From assembly GCF_035593345.1 (NCBI RefSeq), contig NZ_CP141606.1, positions 310,001 through 374,000 of the forward strand: DNA of 64,000 bases, in the 5' to 3' direction. The notes beneath the pieces were generated by a model. It was not told the DNA's origin, searched no databases, and worked only from the letters and a program-made list of their open reading frames with translations. The stretch is from Lelliottia sp. JS-SCA-14 (GTDB taxonomy: Bacteria; Pseudomonadota; Gammaproteobacteria; Enterobacterales; Enterobacteriaceae). Position numbers and translations under genes: made by a program. This document shows positions 23,107-32,526 of this stretch, one piece after another; positions within the stretch are counted from its first letter, which is position 1; each line of letters starts with the position of its first letter.

Positions 23107-24417
23107 GTGAAAAAACATTTAAAATTTTCGGTGGTTAGCATCGCTGTCTCCCTGTTTGTGGCAAACGAGGCGTCCGCCGCTAATACCTGGGCAGAAGCGC
23201 GTAGTGACGCGATGGGTGGTACGGGCGTTGCTTCGGGCAATTACGGTAGTGGAGCCTTCATAAACCCGGCGCTGCTGGCAAAGGCAAAACCGGATGACGA
23301 CATTACCGTGATTCTGCCTTCGGTCGGCGCGCAGATCACCGACAAAGACAATCTGCAGGATCAGATCGACGATATCAGCGATAAAGTCGATCACTACGAC
23401 AATGTGATCAACAGCCTGACACCGGCTGAGATCATCGCCAATCCCTTAGGATCCGTGAACCAGTTCCAGAGCGCGGCGAAAGATCTTGCTGACGAACTGG
23501 ACGATCTGAAAGGCAAAACCGCCCGCGCTAACGCCGGTGCCGGAATTGCGGTCAGCATTCCCAACCATGTTCTGGCGGTTGCCTTTGTGGCAAAAGGCTA
23601 CGCCCACGCGCGCGTCAGCTCTTCCATCGACCAGCAGGATATTGATTATCTGCGCAGTATCCAGAACAGCAAACTGGTGGCCGGAAGCGTCGCGCTGGAT
23701 GCTGCCCTGAATGGTTCGGACCAAATCACCAAAAACCTCAACTCCACCGCGTCTGGCCGGGCAGCAATTGTCTCGGATTACGGCGTGGCGGTGGCGCGTC
23801 AGTTTGATATCGCCGATGTACCGGTCTCTGTCGGTATCACGCCAAAGCTGCAAAAAACCTGGCTCTATAACTACACCACCTCCATCTACACCTACGACAG
23901 CGATGACTGGAACAACAGCCGCTATCGCACGGACGATACCGGTTTCAACGTCGATGCCGGTGTGACCGCTGATTTTGGCGAGCACTGGACGGTGGGCCTG
24001 AGCGGGCAAAACCTGATGTCGCGTGATATCGACACCAAAGATGTGCGCATTCGTAATGGCCGCACGGGTGAGGAAGTGAACTACAAAGATACCTACCAGA
24101 TCCGTCCGCTGGTGACCGCTGGCGTGGCCTGGCACAACGATCTGGTGACGCTCACCGCCGATGGCGATCTGACCGAAACCAAAGGCTTCAAAAGCGAAGA
24201 AAACTCCCAGTATGTCGGCGTCGGTGCGGAAGTCACGCCCCTCAGCTGGCTGGCGGTGCGTGCCGGTTATCGTGCGGACGTGAAAGACAACGACAGCAAC
24301 GTCTTTACCGGCGGTCTTGGCTTTGCGCCGTTCAACGCGGTCCATGTGGATCTGATGGGCCTGTACGGGGAAGACAAAACCTGGGGCGCGGGCGCGCAGC
24401 TGAGCGTCACCTTCTAA
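23107..24417 (+). CDS. TraF-like (PF13729-type) outer-membrane beta-barrel protein
   Basis: The 436-residue protein has a signal peptide (about 1-25, ending in NEASAA) and an N-terminal segment ARSDAMGGTGVASGNYGSGAFINPALLA resembling FadL-type barrels, then a long polar insertion (about 75-150, partly coiled) and repeated amphipathic strands ending in a terminal Phe (QLSVTF), the outer-membrane assembly signal. It fits proteins annotated as conjugal transfer TraF-like (PF13729), but there are no conjugation genes here, so that name says little. A hydrophobic-solute channel is an inference from the FadL-like start. Confidence 0.8.
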   Translation: MKKHLKFSVVSIAVSLFVANEASAANTWAEARSDAMGGTGVASGNYGSGAFINPALLAKAKPDDDITVILPSVGAQITDKDNLQDQIDDISDKVDHYDNVINSLTPAEIIANPLGSVNQFQSAAKDLADELDDLKGKTARANAGAGIAVSIPNHVLAVAFVAKGYAHARVSSSIDQQDIDYLRSIQNSKLVAGSVALDAALNGSDQITKNLNSTASGRAAIVSDYGVAVARQFDIADVPVSVGITPKLQKTWLYNYTTSIYTYDSDDWNNSRYRTDDTGFNVDAGVTADFGEHWTVGLSGQNLMSRDIDTKDVRIRNGRTGEEVNYKDTYQIRPLVTAGVAWHNDLVTLTADGDLTETKGFKSEENSQYVGVGAEVTPLSWLAVRAGYRADVKDNDSNVFTGGLGFAPFNAVHVDLMGLYGEDKTWGAGAQLSVTF

Positions 24418-24422
24418 GACGA

Positions 24423-24450
24423 CCGGAGGCCATGCGCCTCCGGCTTTTCT
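24423..24450 (+). terminator. terminator after the beta-barrel gene
   Basis: The stem CCGGAGGC / GCCTCCGG (24423-24430 with 24436-24443) is followed by CTTTTCTTT, six bases past the stop. Confidence 0.88.
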
Positions 24451-24498
24451 TTGTGCTATAGTAGCGCCCCTTTTCCACCAAATGCTTAAAACTTCGCC

Positions 24499-25494
24499 AT
24501 GTCGTCAGAATCACAGTCAAATTTCCCTGCACACCGTTTTTCCATCGCGCCGATGCTCGACTGGACCGACAGACACTGCCGCTATTTCCTGCGCCAGCTC
24601 TCTCGCCACACGCTGCTGTACACCGAAATGGTGACCACCGGGGCGATTATTCATGGCAAGGGCGACTATCTGGCCTATAGCGAAGAAGAGCATCCGGTTG
24701 CCTTGCAGCTCGGCGGGAGCGACCCGGCGGCGCTGGCGCACTGTGCGAAACTGGCGCAAGAGCGCGGCTACGATGAGATCAACCTCAACGTCGGCTGTCC
24801 GTCTGACCGCGTGCAGAACGGCATGTTTGGCGCCTGCCTGATGGGCAATGCCCAACTGGTGGCCGATTGCGTCAAAGCGATGCGCGACGTGGTGTCGATT
24901 CCGGTGACGGTCAAAACCCGTATTGGCATTGACGACCAGGACAGCTACGAATTCCTGTGCGATTTCATCAATACGGTGGCCGGAAAAGGTGAGTGCGAGA
25001 CGTTTATCATCCACGCGCGTAAAGCCTGGCTGTCGGGCCTCAGCCCGAAAGAGAACCGTGAAATTCCGCCGCTGGACTACCCGCGCGTGTATCAGCTCAA
25101 GCGTGATTTCCCGCATCTGACCATGTCGATCAACGGCGGCATCAAATCTCTCGACGAAGCCAAAGCCCATTTAGAACACATGGACGGCGTGATGGTGGGC
25201 CGCGAGGCGTATCAAAATCCGGGCATTCTGGCCTCGGTGGATCGTGAGATCTTCGGCGTGGACGGCACCGATAAAGACCCGGTTGCCGTGGTGCGCGCCA
25301 TGTATCCGTACATTGAGCGCGAGCTGAGCAACGGTACCTATCTGGGCCATGTGACGCGCCATATGCTCGGTTTATTCCAGGGCATTCCGGGGGCGCGTCA
25401 GTGGCGTCGCTACCTGAGCGAAAATGCCCACAAAGCCGGGGCAGATATCGAAGTCCTCGAGCAGGCGCTGCGTCTGGTCGCTGACAAGCGATAA
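24499..25494 (+). CDS. dusA: tRNA-dihydrouridine synthase A
   Basis: DusA reduces uridines 20 and 20a of tRNA D-loops using FMN and NADPH. The 331-residue protein matches E. coli DusA: flavin-barrel core [16 protein letters not shown] at the N-terminus, the catalytic cysteine in [19 protein letters not shown] (about 96-114) and [16 protein letters not shown]. The first residues differ from E. coli, where the annotated start is also variable; 24499 is the first ATG. A separate terminator follows. Confidence 0.96.
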   Translation: MSSESQSNFPAHRFSIAPMLDWTDRHCRYFLRQLSRHTLLYTEMVTTGAIIHGKGDYLAYSEEEHPVALQLGGSDPAALAHCAKLAQERGYDEINLNVGCPSDRVQNGMFGACLMGNAQLVADCVKAMRDVVSIPVTVKTRIGIDDQDSYEFLCDFINTVAGKGECETFIIHARKAWLSGLSPKENREIPPLDYPRVYQLKRDFPHLTMSINGGIKSLDEAKAHLEHMDGVMVGREAYQNPGILASVDREIFGVDGTDKDPVAVVRAMYPYIERELSNGTYLGHVTRHMLGLFQGIPGARQWRRYLSENAHKAGADIEVLEQALRLVADKR

Positions 25495-25522
25495 TTTTCA
25501 CCAAAAGTTCGTCAAATTCACC

Positions 25523-25556
25523 ACGCCCTGCGAATGTTCGCGGGGCGTTTTGTTTT
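25523..25556 (+). terminator. terminator of dusA
   Basis: The imperfect stem ACGCCCTGCGAA / TTCGCGGGGCGT (25523-25534 with 25537-25548) is followed by a T-rich tract. Confidence 0.85.
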
Positions 25557-25574
25557 GGATTCAATAAGTTAACT

Positions 25575-25590
25575 TTGGCACGTTTCTTGT
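25575..25590 (+). promoter_or_regulatory. sigma-54 promoter of pspG
   Basis: TTGGCACGTTTCTTGT matches the -24/-12 RpoN consensus (GG and TG/GT elements at correct spacing) 43 bases before the pspG start. In E. coli pspG is transcribed by sigma-54 with PspF, so the assignment is consistent with the gene's known control. The upstream PspF sites were not resolved. Confidence 0.85.
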
Positions 25591-25632
25591 AATACCCACT
25601 GCATATCTGAGGTATTCATGTGGGAGAGAGCC

Positions 25633-25875
25633 ATGCTGGAACTGCTGTTTGTGATTGGATTTTTTGTCATGCTGATGGCGACCGGAATTTCGCTGCTTGG
25701 CATTCTGGCTGCACTGGTGGTGGCGACGGTGGTGATGTTTATCGGCGGGCTGTTTGCGCTGATGATTAAACTGCTGCCGTGGCTGTTGTTAGCGGTCGCT
25801 GTGGTGTGGGTGATTCGGGCGATAAAAGCGCCAAAAGTCCCGCAGTATCAGCGCAATAACCGCTTTCGTTACTAA
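25633..25875 (+). CDS. pspG: phage shock protein G
   Basis: PspG is a small inner-membrane effector of the phage shock response to membrane stress and is the only psp gene outside the main psp operon. The 80-residue product has two or three hydrophobic helices and a basic C-terminus (IKAPKVPQYQRNNRFRY), matching E. coli PspG. ATG 25633 (MLELLFVIGFF) is chosen over the upstream TG-rich alternative, with GGGAGAGAG before it. Confidence 0.95.
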   Translation: MLELLFVIGFFVMLMATGISLLGILAALVVATVVMFIGGLFALMIKLLPWLLLAVAVVWVIRAIKAPKVPQYQRNNRFRY

Positions 25876-26014
25876 GGTATTGAGGCGTTCGTCACATACC
25901 TGTAACTTTTCCGGCAGCGAGGCTTAGAACAGAATAGGATTTACTTATCGAATCTGTCACTATGGCTGCCGTTAAAGAATTCATCGAGCTGTACCCTACA
26001 TACAGCCGAACTAA

Positions 26015-26054
26015 AAAAAGAATGGGCTTCCTACAGGAAGCCCTAATTCTTTTT
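26015..26054 (-). terminator. terminator of qorA
   Basis: The stem GGGCTTCC / GGAAGCCC with a short loop (about 26024-26043) is followed on the minus strand by ATTC and a T run; a T-rich tract also follows on the plus strand, so it may be bidirectional. Confidence 0.75.
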
Positions 26055-27036
26055 ATGGGATCAGCAAACTCGACCCCTGCGTCCCGCGACTCTCCAGCAC
26101 TTCATGCGCGCGCTGCGCATCGCTCAGCGGATATTTCTGCGCTTCTGCCACATCCACTTTAATTACGCCGCTGGCAATTAGCGAAAACAGCTCGTTGCTG
26201 GCTTCCGTCAGTTCATCACGGGTGGTGATGTAGCCTTGCAGGGAAGGGCGCGTGACATACAGCGAGCCTTTCTGATTGAGAATGCCCAGATTCACGCCGG
26301 TGACTGCGCCGGAAGCGTTGCCAAAGCTCACCATCAAACCGCGACGCTGCAGGCAATCGAGCGATGCTTCCCAGGTGTCTTTTCCGACGGAGTCATAGAC
26401 CACGCGCAGCTTTTTGCCGTTGGTGATCTCTTTCACGCGCTCGGCGATGCTCTCTTCGCGATAGTTAATCACCTGCCACGCGCCCGCCTGCAGGGCACGC
26501 TGCGCTTTTTGCGCGCTGCCGACGGTGCCGATCAGTTTGGCGCCCAGCGCTTTGGCCCACTGGCAGGCGATCAGCCCGACACCGCCCGCCGCGGCGTGGA
26601 ACAGGAACTGCTCATCGGGTTTGATTTCGTAGGTTTTACGCAGGAGATAATAGACGGTCAGCCCTTTCAGGAATGACGCCGCTGCCTGCTCAAAGGAGAT
26701 CGCGTTCGGCAGAATGGCGGCCTTATCGGCGGGCACGTTGTGAATCGAGCTGTACGCGCCGAGCGGCGACTGGGCATACACCACGCGATCGCCTTCTTTA
26801 ATATGCTTCACGCCGCTGCCGATTTTCACCACGACACCTGCTGCCTCGGTTCCCAGGCCGCTCGGCATGGTCGGTGGCGGATAGAGACCGCCGCGGATGT
26901 AGGTATCGATATAGTTGATACCAATCGCTTTGTTTTCGACCTGGATTTCGTTCTCCCCAGGTACTGCGGGGGTAAACTCCACCGCCTTCAGGACTTCAGG
27001 ACCACCATGCTTGTGAAATTCGATACGAGTTGCCAC
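26053..27036 (-). CDS. qorA: NADPH:quinone oxidoreductase (zeta-crystallin-like)
   Basis: The 327-residue protein is a zinc-free medium-chain dehydrogenase that reduces quinones with NADPH. It has the GroES-like N-terminal domain and a Rossmann domain with AAAGGVGLIACQWAKALG (about 147-164). The sequence and position upstream of dnaB in divergent orientation match E. coli qorA. The physiological quinone is not known. Confidence 0.95.
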   Translation of the reverse strand: MATRIEFHKHGGPEVLKAVEFTPAVPGENEIQVENKAIGINYIDTYIRGGLYPPPTMPSGLGTEAAGVVVKIGSGVKHIKEGDRVVYAQSPLGAYSSIHNVPADKAAILPNAISFEQAAASFLKGLTVYYLLRKTYEIKPDEQFLFHAAAGGVGLIACQWAKALGAKLIGTVGSAQKAQRALQAGAWQVINYREESIAERVKEITNGKKLRVVYDSVGKDTWEASLDCLQRRGLMVSFGNASGAVTGVNLGILNQKGSLYVTRPSLQGYITTRDELTEASNELFSLIASGVIKVDVAEAQKYPLSDAQRAHEVLESRGTQGSSLLIP

Positions 27037-27110
27037 GTTGAACTCCTTTGTCGATTCATTTGCAGACGGTTATACTTCCCCGTCTCTCAATTTATGGTAA
27101 TCCATTCACT

Positions 27111-28523
27111 ATGGCAGGAAATAAACCCTTCAACAAACAGACTGAGCCTCGCGAGCGCGATTTGCAGGTCGCCGGACTCAAAGTCCCGCCGCACTCGATT
27201 GAAGCGGAACAGTCGGTGTTGGGCGGTTTGATGCTGGACAACGAGCGCTGGGACGATGTCGCCGAGCGCGTGGTATCCGATGATTTTTATACCCGTCCAC
27301 ACCGCCATATCTTTACCGAAATGGCGCGCCTGCAGGAAGCCGGTAGCCCGATTGATCTGATTACGCTGGCTGAGTCTCTGGAGCGCCAGGGGCAGCTCGA
27401 TTCTGTCGGTGGTTTTGCCTATCTGGCAGAATTATCGAAAAACACGCCAAGTGCGGCGAATATCAGCGCCTACGCCGACATCGTGCGCGAACGCGCCGTT
27501 GTCCGTGAGATGATCGCTGTGGCGAATGAGATCGCCGAAGCGGGCTTTGACCCGCAGGGCCGCACCAGCGAAGACCTGCTGGATCTCGCCGAATCCCGCG
27601 TGTTTAAAATCGCCGAAAGCCGTGCGAACAAAGACGAAGGGCCGCGAAACATCGCCGAAGTCCTGGATTCCACCGTCGCGCGTATCGAACAGCTTTTCCA
27701 GCAGCCGCACGACGGCGTCACCGGTGTGAACACTGGTTATGACGATCTCAACAAAAAGACCGCCGGTTTGCAGCCGTCGGATCTGATTATCGTCGCGGCG
27801 CGTCCGTCGATGGGTAAAACGACCTTTGCGATGAACCTCGTCGAAAATGCGGCGATGTTGCAGGATAAACCGGTTCTGATCTTCAGTCTGGAGATGCCCT
27901 CCGACCAGATTATGATGCGTTCTCTCGCGTCTCTGTCGCGTGTGGATCAGACCCGCATTCGTACCGGCCAGCTTGACGACGAAGACTGGGCGCGCATCTC
28001 CGGTACCATGGGCATTCTGCTGGAAAAACGAAACATCTACATCGATGACTCCTCCGGTCTGACGCCGACGGAAGTCCGCTCGCGCGCGCGCCGTATCGCC
28101 CGCGAACACGGCGGCATCGGCCTTATCATGATCGACTACCTGCAGCTGATGCGCGTGCCGTCGCTCTCCGATAACCGTACGCTGGAAATCGCCGAAATCT
28201 CCCGCTCTCTCAAAGCGTTAGCGAAAGAGTTACAGGTCCCCGTGGTGGCCCTGTCGCAGCTTAACCGCTCCCTGGAACAACGCGCCGATAAGCGCCCGGT
28301 CAACTCCGACCTGCGTGAATCCGGCTCCATCGAGCAGGATGCCGACTTGATCATGTTCATCTATCGTGACGAGGTTTATCACGAGAACAGCGACATGAAA
28401 GGCATCGCGGAAATCATTATTGGTAAGCAGCGTAACGGCCCGATTGGGACGGTGCGTCTGACGTTTAACGGTCAGTGGTCGCGTTTTGATAACTACGCGG
28501 GACCTCAATACGACGACGAATAA
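27111..28523 (+). CDS. dnaB: replicative DNA helicase DnaB
   Basis: DnaB is the hexameric 5'-3' helicase of the replisome. The 470-residue protein has the N-terminal primase-interacting domain (about 25-130), a linker, and the RecA-like domain with Walker A ARPSMGKTTF (about 229-238) and the LIMIDYLQLM Walker B. It matches E. coli DnaB nearly throughout, including the PQYDDE tail. ATG 27111 (MAGNKPFNKQ) is used. No intein is present. Confidence 0.98.
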   Translation: MAGNKPFNKQTEPRERDLQVAGLKVPPHSIEAEQSVLGGLMLDNERWDDVAERVVSDDFYTRPHRHIFTEMARLQEAGSPIDLITLAESLERQGQLDSVGGFAYLAELSKNTPSAANISAYADIVRERAVVREMIAVANEIAEAGFDPQGRTSEDLLDLAESRVFKIAESRANKDEGPRNIAEVLDSTVARIEQLFQQPHDGVTGVNTGYDDLNKKTAGLQPSDLIIVAARPSMGKTTFAMNLVENAAMLQDKPVLIFSLEMPSDQIMMRSLASLSRVDQTRIRTGQLDDEDWARISGTMGILLEKRNIYIDDSSGLTPTEVRSRARRIAREHGGIGLIMIDYLQLMRVPSLSDNRTLEIAEISRSLKALAKELQVPVVALSQLNRSLEQRADKRPVNSDLRESGSIEQDADLIMFIYRDEVYHENSDMKGIAEIIIGKQRNGPIGTVRLTFNGQWSRFDNYAGPQYDDE

Positions 28524-28527
28524 TTCC

Positions 28528-28645
28528 TCGTCATCCTTCGCGCCACAGCGGCGTTGGCTGCGCCCGCTCACCCCGGTCGCTTAGTTGACTAAGCTCCCGG
28601 GGATTCACGGGCTTGCCGCCTTGCTGTGACGCAAATGATTTAGAG
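28528..28645. repeat. ERIC element between dnaB and alr
   Basis: The inverted-repeat core CGCTCACCCCGG ... CCGGGGATTCAC (28565-28608) matches the ERIC consensus in the orientation opposite to the malK-lamB copy. Flanking arms (CACAGCGGCGTTGGCTGCG and GCTTGCCGCCTTGCTGTG) pair as in full elements. It lies in the leader of alr. Limits are approximate. Confidence 0.85.
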
Positions 28646-28682
28646 GAATACTCTTTCTTAACGGCAAGGATTTCAAATTCAA

Positions 28683-29762
28683 ATGCAAGCGGCAACTGTA
28701 GTCATTAACCGCCGCGCTCTGCGACACAACCTGCAACGTCTGCGTGAACTGGCGCCTGCCAGCAAGCTCGTTGCAGTCGTGAAAGCGAACGCTTACGGAC
28801 ACGGTCTTCTTGAGACCGCGCGAACGCTCCCTGATGCCGATGCCTTTGGCGTCGCCCGTCTCGAAGAAGCCCTGCGCCTGCGCGCGGGCGGTATCACCCA
28901 GCCGATACTGTTACTCGAAGGCTTTTTCGAAGCCGCCGATCTGACGACCATTGCCGACCAGCATCTGCACACCGCGGTGCATAACGAAGAGCAGTTAGCC
29001 GCACTGGAAACCGCCACGCTGAGCGAGCCGGTCACCGTGTGGATGAAACTCGACACCGGTATGCACCGTCTGGGCGTGCGTCCGGAGCAGGCCGAGGCCT
29101 TTTATCAGCGCCTGAGCCAGTGCAAAAACGTGCGTCAGCCGGTGAACATCGTCAGCCACTTTGCGCGTGCCGATGAGCCAGAGTGCGGCGCAACGGAACA
29201 GCAGCTCGATATCTTCAACACCTTCTGCGAAGGCAAACCGGGAATGCGCTCCATTGCGGCGTCCGGCGGTATTTTGCTCTGGCCGCAGTCGCACTTCGAC
29301 TGGGCGCGTCCGGGCATTATTCTCTACGGCGTATCGCCGCTGGAGGGCAAACCCTGGGGCCCGGACTTTGGCTTCCAGCCGGTGATGTCCCTGGTCTCCA
29401 GCCTGATCGCCGTGCGCGAGCACAAAGCGGGTGAACCGGTCGGCTACGGCGGCACCTGGGTGAGCGAGCGTGATACGCGTCTGGGCGTGGTGGCGATGGG
29501 CTACGGCGACGGCTATCCGCGCGCGGCACCGTCCGGTACACCGGTGCTGGTCAACAGTCGTGAAGTGAAGATTGTCGGCCGCGTGGCGATGGATATGGTT
29601 TGCGTCGATCTCGGACCGGATGCCGATAATAAAGCCGGTGACCCGGTGGTGATGTGGGGCGAAGGTCTGCCCGTCGAGCGCATTGCTGAAATCACGAAAG
29701 TGAGTGCTTACGAACTTATCACACGCCTGACGTCGCGGGTGGCGATGAAATACGTCGATTAA
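28683..29762 (+). CDS. alr: alanine racemase (biosynthetic)
   Basis: Alr is the PLP enzyme that makes D-alanine for peptidoglycan. The 359-residue protein has the PLP lysine in [10 protein letters not shown] (Lys34) and the conserved GYGGTWV region of the C-terminal beta domain that supplies the second catalytic base. It matches E. coli Alr in length. Two isozymes exist in E. coli (Alr, DadX); position after dnaB identifies this as Alr. Confidence 0.97.
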   Translation: MQAATVVINRRALRHNLQRLRELAPASKLVAVVKANAYGHGLLETARTLPDADAFGVARLEEALRLRAGGITQPILLLEGFFEAADLTTIADQHLHTAVHNEEQLAALETATLSEPVTVWMKLDTGMHRLGVRPEQAEAFYQRLSQCKNVRQPVNIVSHFARADEPECGATEQQLDIFNTFCEGKPGMRSIAASGGILLWPQSHFDWARPGIILYGVSPLEGKPWGPDFGFQPVMSLVSSLIAVREHKAGEPVGYGGTWVSERDTRLGVVAMGYGDGYPRAAPSGTPVLVNSREVKIVGRVAMDMVCVDLGPDADNKAGDPVVMWGEGLPVERIAEITKVSAYELITRLTSRVAMKYVD

Positions 29763-29771
29763 GTCTCTTTA

Positions 29772-29798
29772 AATGCCGGGTATCGCCCGGCATTTATC
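29772..29798 (+). terminator. terminator of alr
   Basis: The stem AATGCCGGG / CCCGGCATT with a short loop is followed by TATCTCTTTATT, ten bases past the alr stop. Confidence 0.8.
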
Positions 29799-29882
29799 TC
29801 TTTATTAACATCCCCTCGACCTTCCCGCGCTTCCGGTTTATTGTTGAAATCCCTGCCTGACAGAAATCCGGAGATACATCGC

Positions 29883-31076
29883 GTGTTCCAGAAAGTTGAC
29901 GCCTACGCCGGCGACCCCATCCTCTCCTTAATGGAGCGTTTCAAAGAAGATTCACGCAGCGACAAAGTGAACCTCAGCATCGGTCTTTACTACAACGAAG
30001 ACGGCATTATTCCTCAGCTGCAGGCGGTGGCCGAAGCCGAAGCGCGCCTGAACGCGGTGCCGCACGGTGCGTCGCTCTATCTGCCGATGGAAGGGCTGAA
30101 TACCTACCGCAACACCATCGCCCCGCTGCTGTTTGGCGCCGATCACCCGGTGTTAACGCAAAAACGCGTGGCGACGATCCAGACCCTGGGCGGTTCCGGC
30201 GCGCTGAAAGTGGGCGCGGACTTCCTGAAAAAATATTTCCCCGATTCTGGTGTGTGGGTCAGCGATCCGACCTGGGAAAACCACGTCGCGATTTTTGAAG
30301 GCGCAGGCTTTGCCGTCAGCACCTATCCGTGGTTCGACAACGACACCAAAGGCGTGCGCGTCGAGGCATTGCTGGAAAAACTGAATACTCTGCCGGAGCG
30401 CAGCATCGTGCTGCTGCATCCGTGCTGCCATAACCCGACCGGCTCGGACCTGACCAACAGCCAGTGGGATGCGGTCATTGAAGTTCTGAAAGCGCGCAAT
30501 CTGATCCCGTTCCTCGACATCGCCTATCAGGGCTTTGGCGCGGGCATGGAGGACGACGCCTACGCGATCCGCGCGATTGCCAGCGCCGGGCTGCCAGCTC
30601 TGGTCAGCAACTCCTTCTCGAAAATTTTCTCTCTGTACGGCGAGCGCGTCGGCGGGTTGTCGATTGTCTGTGAAGACGCAGATGCAGCCGGGCGCGTACT
30701 GGGCCAGCTGAAAGCGACGGTTCGCCGCATCTACTCCAGCCCACCAGCGTTCGGTGCGCAGGTGGTGGCGACGGTTCTGGGCGATGACGAGCTGAAAGCG
30801 ACCTGGCTTGCCGAAGTGGAAGGGATGCGTAAGCGTATTCTGGCGATGCGTCAGGAGCTGGTGAATGCCCTGAAAAGCGCATTACCGGAGCATAACTTCG
30901 ATTATCTGCTCAAGCAGCGCGGCATGTTTAGCTACACCGGGCTGAGCGCACAGCAGGTCGATCGTCTTCGCGAAGAGTTCGGTGTTTACCTGATCGCCAG
31001 CGGCCGTATGTGCGTCGCGGGCCTGAACGCACACAACGTCCAGCGCGTCGCGCAGGCGTTTGCGGCTGTGATGTAA
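29883..31076 (+). CDS. tyrB: aromatic-amino-acid aminotransferase
   Basis: TyrB transaminates tyrosine, phenylalanine, aspartate and leucine keto acids. The 397-residue protein has the PLP lysine in [16 protein letters not shown] (about 247) and the Arg that binds the substrate carboxylate in ASGRMCVAG near the C-terminus. A GTG start at 29883 ([11 protein letters not shown]) matches E. coli TyrB and has GGAG upstream; the ATG at 29841 would add 14 residues unlike the family. I did not find a clear TyrR box. Confidence 0.95.
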   Translation: MFQKVDAYAGDPILSLMERFKEDSRSDKVNLSIGLYYNEDGIIPQLQAVAEAEARLNAVPHGASLYLPMEGLNTYRNTIAPLLFGADHPVLTQKRVATIQTLGGSGALKVGADFLKKYFPDSGVWVSDPTWENHVAIFEGAGFAVSTYPWFDNDTKGVRVEALLEKLNTLPERSIVLLHPCCHNPTGSDLTNSQWDAVIEVLKARNLIPFLDIAYQGFGAGMEDDAYAIRAIASAGLPALVSNSFSKIFSLYGERVGGLSIVCEDADAAGRVLGQLKATVRRIYSSPPAFGAQVVATVLGDDELKATWLAEVEGMRKRILAMRQELVNALKSALPEHNFDYLLKQRGMFSYTGLSAQQVDRLREEFGVYLIASGRMCVAGLNAHNVQRVAQAFAAVM

Positions 31077-31109
31077 GCACTTACTTACATTATTGGCTTC
31101 CGTGCGGTT

Positions 31110-31192
31110 TAGCGCCCGGTGGCGCTGCGCTTACCGGGCCTACAAAACCTAAACGTAGGCCGGGTAAGGCGCAGCCGCTACCCGGCTTTTTT
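31110..31192. repeat. REP/BIME pair after tyrB
   Basis: Two inverted REP units (AGCGCCCGGTGGCGCTGCG...TACCGGGCC and GTAGGCCGGGTAAGGCG...CTACCCGGC) ending in a T run. The right unit could also terminate tyrB transcription. Confidence 0.85.
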
Positions 31193-31341
31193 CATCCTCA
31201 CGCTTTGTGATATCCCTCCCTTTACCAGGGATAATCTCAAAAATTTCCTTCCCTTCACCTGGCTCAGGGGTTAAGGTCTGGTAGATTTTTGACCATTCGC
31301 TCAATTTAAAACGATAACAAACTGAATATTCAGGGGAATAC

Positions 31342-32055
31342 ATGCGCAAGATCACACTGGCGCTCAGCGCCGCCTGCTTATTGTTCTCGCTTAATAGTGC
31401 AGTCGGTGCAAGAGCTTCCGCGCCAACGCCGGTCTACACCGGAACCACCGCCGCCATTCTGGCTGAACAAGCCCCCATTCACTGGGTCTCCGTGGCGCAA
31501 ATCGAAAACAGCCTGATGGGCCGCGCGCCAATGGCTGTCGGTTTTGATATCGACGATACCGTCCTCTTTTCCAGCCCTGGCTTCTGGCGCGGCAAAAAAA
31601 CCTGGTCGCCGGATAGCGAGGAGTACCTGAAAAACCCGGAATTCTGGGAAAAAATGAACAACGGCTGGGACGAGTTCAGCATCCCGAAAGAAGTGGGTCG
31701 CGCGTTGATTGCGATGCACGTCAAACGCGGCGACAGCATCTATTTCGTCACCGGTCGCAGCCAGACCAAAACCGAAACCGTCAGCAAAACCCTGCAGGGC
31801 GATTTTTCGATTCCGGCAGCCAACATGAATCCGGTGATCTTTGCCGGGGACAAGCACGGGCAAAACACCAAAACCCAGTGGCTGGAGCAGAAAAATATCA
31901 AAGTGTTCTACGGCGATTCGGATAACGATATCTCTGCTGCCCGCGAAGTCGGTGCTCGTGGCATCCGCGTTCTGCGCGCCTCCAACTCGACCTATCGTCC
32001 GCTGCCAATGGCGGGATCCTTCGGTGAAGAGGTGATTGTTAATTCGGAATACTGA
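31342..32055 (+). CDS. aphA: class B non-specific acid phosphatase / phosphotransferase
   Basis: AphA is a periplasmic HAD-superfamily phosphatase acting on nucleotides and other phosphomonoesters. The 237-residue precursor has a signal peptide (about 1-25) and the class B signature [15 protein letters not shown] (nucleophile and acid/base Asp about 69 and 71) plus [11 protein letters not shown] for the metal-binding aspartates near the C-terminus. It matches E. coli AphA in length and lies between tyrB and yjbR as there. Confidence 0.97.
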   Translation: MRKITLALSAACLLFSLNSAVGARASAPTPVYTGTTAAILAEQAPIHWVSVAQIENSLMGRAPMAVGFDIDDTVLFSSPGFWRGKKTWSPDSEEYLKNPEFWEKMNNGWDEFSIPKEVGRALIAMHVKRGDSIYFVTGRSQTKTETVSKTLQGDFSIPAANMNPVIFAGDKHGQNTKTQWLEQKNIKVFYGDSDNDISAAREVGARGIRVLRASNSTYRPLPMAGSFGEEVIVNSEY

Positions 32056-32172
32056 CGTGCGATGATTTTTTGAACAAATCAGGCCTGGCCGGGTTTACCT
32101 TTTGTCGTCTTGCTGCACACTTAAAGGGGCAGGTCCTCAGGTCGCACTCAACCCATTTACAGGGGAGCAAAG

Positions 32173-32526
32173 ATGACAATTTCGGAGATACTTCAATACT
32201 GCATGAATAAACCGGGCGCGGGGCAAAGTGTCCACAGCGACTGGAAAGCCACGCAGATCAAGGTGGCAGACGTGCTGTTTGCGATGGTGAAAGAGGTCGA
32301 AGGGCGTCCGGCGGCATCGTTAAAAACCAGCCCGGAACTGGCGGATTTACTGCGTCAGCAGCACAGCGATGTGCGGCCGAGCAAGCATTTGAATAAAGCG
32401 CACTGGAGCACCGTCTATCTCGACGGCTCGCTGCCGGATTCGCAGATTTACTATTTAGTCGATGCCTCTTACAAGCAGGCTTTTGAGCTGCTGCCGGAAA
32501 ATACCCGACAGCAGCTTTCCGTTTAA
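32173..32526 (+). CDS. yjbR: YjbR, MmcQ/YjbR double-wing protein
   Basis: The 117-residue protein is a member of the MmcQ/YjbR family, with a double-wing fold related to DNA-binding modules; its role is unknown. The sequence ([41 protein letters not shown]) matches E. coli YjbR. Its stop overlaps the convergent uvrA stop by 4 bases, so the transcripts run into each other. Confidence 0.94.
   Translation: MTISEILQYCMNKPGAGQSVHSDWKATQIKVADVLFAMVKEVEGRPAASLKTSPELADLLRQQHSDVRPSKHLNKAHWSTVYLDGSLPDSQIYYLVDASYKQAFELLPENTRQQLSV

Noticed and set aside
25962..26162. A 66-codon frame after pspG beginning MAAVKEFIELYPTYSR
   Set aside because: It runs through the qorA terminator and into the qorA 3' end. 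A shorter peptide or small RNA in 25876-26015 cannot be excluded but has no support beyond an ATG.
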